IMG/VR virus record: IMGVR_UViG_3300038428_000564
Location: 1 to 38,680 of that record
Strand: one strand, 5' to 3'
Source: a virus
DNA length: 38,680 bases
Part shown: piece after piece, positions 36,362-38,680 of the stretch
How the letters are laid out: every line of letters begins with the position of its first letter
How positions within the stretch are numbered: the stretch's first letter is position 1
Translations under genes and position numbers: made by a program
The notes under the pieces: model-generated
Databases searched by the model: none
The model's input: only the letters and a program-made list of their open reading frames with translations
Told to the model about the DNA's origin: nothing

Positions 36362-38680
36362 ATGAACGAAGACAATATGGTAAAAAAGACGGACTTCAAT
36401 AAGATTACAACACGATACGAAGATGTAAAGAAACAAACCACTAGCGAATACTTTAATGGAAATGAATTTTCCATAGATGCCTTCAACAAAAAATATTCGG
36501 CAGAAGACGGTGAAACTTATGTTCAAGCTTTAAAAAGAGTTTGTGATTATGTTGCATCCGTGGAGAAAACAGAGGAGCTTCAAAAATTTTGGAGTGAGCG
36601 ATGGTTTGATGAAATTTACAATGATTGGTGGCATCCAGCAGGTTCCATTATGCAAGGGGCCGGAACACATCGTAAAATTTCTTTGGCTAATTGCACAACA
36701 ATTTCGCTTGGTGCATTGCGCGACAATGAGGAATGGGACAGTCTTGAATCCATCATAAAAAATGCGGCTTATACTGTTGCAAAGTGTGCAGCTTACCGGC
36801 AGGGATTGGGTGTGGATTTCAGTCGTCTTCGTCCGAATGGAACAAAAGTTTTGAATAGTGCCAACAAATCGACGGGCGCGGTTCATTGGATGAAACACAT
36901 TGATGGCATTGGTTATTCTGTCGGTCAAAAAGGTCGCATTCCTGCTATGTTGTTTTCTTTAAGTATTAATCATCCTGACGTGGAAGAATTTATTACCGTT
37001 AAGAGTGATTATACCAAAATTCAAAATGCAAACATATCTGTTCAACTGACTGAAAAATTTTATAAGGCTGTCGAAGAAGACAAGGATTGGGAATTATCCT
37101 TTGAAGTTCCTGCTATTAAAAGGGGTGAAAAAATTTACATTGATGTCCATAGCATAGACATGGATACAAAACAAGAAAAAGACGGTAGATTTTACAAGAT
37201 TGCTACCCATGACAAGAAGAAGGAAATTTTTTCCAAAGTGGTCAAAGCTCGCAAGTTGATGGAATTGATTGCAAAAAACATGTATCAAAATGCTGAACCG
37301 GGAATTCAAAACATTGACATTGCTAGAAAATATTCCAATTCCGATTACATGTACAACCCAAAGGATGAATATGACAGTCGCATCATCGGAACAAACGCTT
37401 GTTCGGAACAATACCTCAGTCGTGAATCTCTTTGTGTTTTGGCTTCGCTTAACGTTGGTAGATTTTCAACTCTGCCGGAAGTTTATGTAAAACAACTTGA
37501 ACGAATCGGCACATCAATGAATCATTTTTTGGATAACGTCAATGAGTGTGAATTGGTGTATGAAACTTATGCAACCCCCCATCAAAGATTGGCCATTCAA
37601 AAGCTTCGAAGAACAGGTGCCGGCGTAACCAATATTGTTGGTTGGTTGTTGAAGAAAAACCTTGCATATGCAACCAAGGAAGCCAATGATGCCTTCGAGG
37701 AATTTATAAAACTTTTCAATTATTGGTTGTATTGTAGTTCTGAAATAAACGGAAAAGAAAAGGGCAATTTTGGTTTGTTTGACAAGGAAAAATGGAAATC
37801 TTCGCTATTTGTTCAGCGAGTGATTGAAGAGTCGGTTAAACTTCATGATAAATATGGTGTTCCAATTTTGATGGGAAATTCTGCTAGAAATGTGACCAAC
37901 AGTTCTATCGCGCCCACGGGTACTTTGAGTTTGATGTTTAGAAATTTGGTTATAAGTTATGGCATTGAAGCTGCTTTCTTCCTTTATTTTTGGAAGCGAA
38001 CAAGAATGGAAGGAGCATACAAGTATTATTTTAATGTTCCAAAAGTTGTCCGTGATGCATTTGAAGAGGCTGGTTGCCCAATACCGATGAAATCCGACAC
38101 CATTCGAGATGAATGGGATGGCCGCCATGGAAAACCAATTGCTGAATTTATAGAAAAAAATCTGACCAAAGTTGGAATCAAGTTCAAGGCTTCGACAGAA
38201 ATTAACCCTATGGATAAGCTTGAATTTATGTCTCAAGTTATGAAGTGGATAGATTCTTCCATATCAACTACTTATCTCCTTCCCACTGATTCCGATTGGA
38301 AATCTGTTTACAAATTTATTTTGGCTTCACATGAAAAGGAAGTGAAATCCATCGCGGCTTTTCCTGACAAAAAAATGTACGGTATTGTGTCCAATATAGC
38401 CTTCAAGGATTTGGCATTCAAGTTGAAGGAGGAAGGCATTGGAATCCATCATCAAAACTTTTCGGATGATGAACTTAAAGAACTGAATATATCCCGTCAA
38501 AAAATTAATACAGATTGCGCAGAAGCTCCTGAAAGACTTCCAACTTTGGATGCTGATATTTACGTTGTGAATGTCAAGGGAGAAAAATTCTGTATTGCTG
38601 TCGGCCTTCAAAATGGTCAACCTTATGAAATATTTGGTGGACATCTTAATGGTCTTGGATTGAAATCAAATTTCAAAAAA
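36362..38680 (+). CDS. nrdJ: Ribonucleotide reductase large subunit, class II (B12-dependent) type, partial
   Basis: The frame is open for 773 codons from ATG 36362 to the right edge with no stop, so the 3' end lies outside. It makes deoxyribonucleotides for phage DNA. Redox Cys111 (SLANCTTI), then GVDFSRLRPNG and SANKSTGAVHWM, the active-site NACSEQ (Asn345, Cys347, Glu349) and the partner Cys358 (LCVLASLNVG) are all present. APTGTLSLMF followed by SYGIEAAFF-YFWKR is the GTxS/GIEP region. The overall pattern fits class II (adenosylcobalamin) reductases better than NrdA, but class assignment rests on pattern only. No intein or truncation is seen. Class II enzymes need no small subunit, so one gene can suffice. 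Confidence 0.85.
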   Translation, partial: MNEDNMVKKTDFNKITTRYEDVKKQTTSEYFNGNEFSIDAFNKKYSAEDGETYVQALKRVCDYVASVEKTEELQKFWSERWFDEIYNDWWHPAGSIMQGAGTHRKISLANCTTISLGALRDNEEWDSLESIIKNAAYTVAKCAAYRQGLGVDFSRLRPNGTKVLNSANKSTGAVHWMKHIDGIGYSVGQKGRIPAMLFSLSINHPDVEEFITVKSDYTKIQNANISVQLTEKFYKAVEEDKDWELSFEVPAIKRGEKIYIDVHSIDMDTKQEKDGRFYKIATHDKKKEIFSKVVKARKLMELIAKNMYQNAEPGIQNIDIARKYSNSDYMYNPKDEYDSRIIGTNACSEQYLSRESLCVLASLNVGRFSTLPEVYVKQLERIGTSMNHFLDNVNECELVYETYATPHQRLAIQKLRRTGAGVTNIVGWLLKKNLAYATKEANDAFEEFIKLFNYWLYCSSEINGKEKGNFGLFDKEKWKSSLFVQRVIEESVKLHDKYGVPILMGNSARNVTNSSIAPTGTLSLMFRNLVISYGIEAAFFLYFWKRTRMEGAYKYYFNVPKVVRDAFEEAGCPIPMKSDTIRDEWDGRHGKPIAEFIEKNLTKVGIKFKASTEINPMDKLEFMSQVMKWIDSSISTTYLLPTDSDWKSVYKFILASHEKEVKSIAAFPDKKMYGIVSNIAFKDLAFKLKEEGIGIHHQNFSDDELKELNISRQKINTDCAEAPERLPTLDADIYVVNVKGEKFCIAVGLQNGQPYEIFGGHLNGLGLKSNFKK

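Noticed and set aside
29176-38680. Inteins or introns in UvsX, helicase or reductase genes
   Set aside because: All three read continuously through their conserved motifs with no inserted block.

Overview
This window looks like part of the genome of a tailed, contractile (myovirus) bacteriophage with a T4-like plan. It carries recognisable relatives of T4 tail sheath, tail tube, gp26-type hub protein, tape measure, LysM-type gp53 and hub proteins. These are followed by a T4-like DNA metabolism block: gp32-like ssDNA-binding protein, UvsX/RecA, flap/RNase H-type 5' nuclease, DnaB/gp41-like helicase and a B12-type ribonucleotide reductase that runs off the right edge. The DNA is AT-rich, Shine-Dalgarno sites are weak or absent in front of many genes, and Ser-rich 'SSSYA' fibre repeats are present. 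A small family A polymerase stands where T4 would use family B. I infer a distant ('far') T4 relative, possibly of a Bacteroidota-type host in the style of Rhodothermus phage RM378. Nothing here proves the host.

Layout. 1-2428: tail fibre genes, the first entering from the left edge and interrupted by two in-frame stops, plus a small coiled-coil protein. 2535-5921: an unusually large sheath gene closed by a strong terminator. 6003-12677: a cassette inserted between sheath and tube, which are adjacent in T4. It holds three paralogous NUDIX-fold proteins (one fused to a Cys-His-Asp domain and a possible ADP-ribosyltransferase), a KptA/ART-like protein, a HAD nucleotidase, a repeat protein and a Pol-beta-type nucleotidyltransferase. 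12734-13225: tail tube and terminator. 13331-15579: a second accessory set (zinc-ribbon protein, NMNAT/cytidylyltransferase-like protein, membrane protein). 15638-24656: baseplate/tape-measure block. 24691-27629: degenerate PolA and small accessory genes. 27791-32887: replication/recombination genes with small genes between. 32941-34730: two genes on the minus strand. 34836 to the end: helicase and ribonucleotide reductase.

The most interesting pattern is that many accessory proteins, otherwise unrelated, share a short amphipathic Lys/Leu/Ile-rich peptide containing (L/I/V)xE, usually at the very N-terminus (for example LIKE, LIRE, LIGE, ILTE). This resembles the T4 capsid-targeting peptide of internal head proteins and Alt, which the prohead protease removes after (L/I)xE. 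I propose that these genes form a set of head-packaged cargo proteins injected with the DNA. A second pattern supports a shared programme: a TATTTAT box lies only 4-7 bases before the start codon of six accessory genes, and about 26-45 bases before the start of sheath, tube and tape measure. If the box is a late -10 element, the accessory genes would have leaderless messages while the tail genes have leaders. Both ideas are inference from sequence and are testable.

No tRNA, rRNA, CRISPR array, insertion sequence or integrase was recognised. No gap between genes exceeds about 165 bases.
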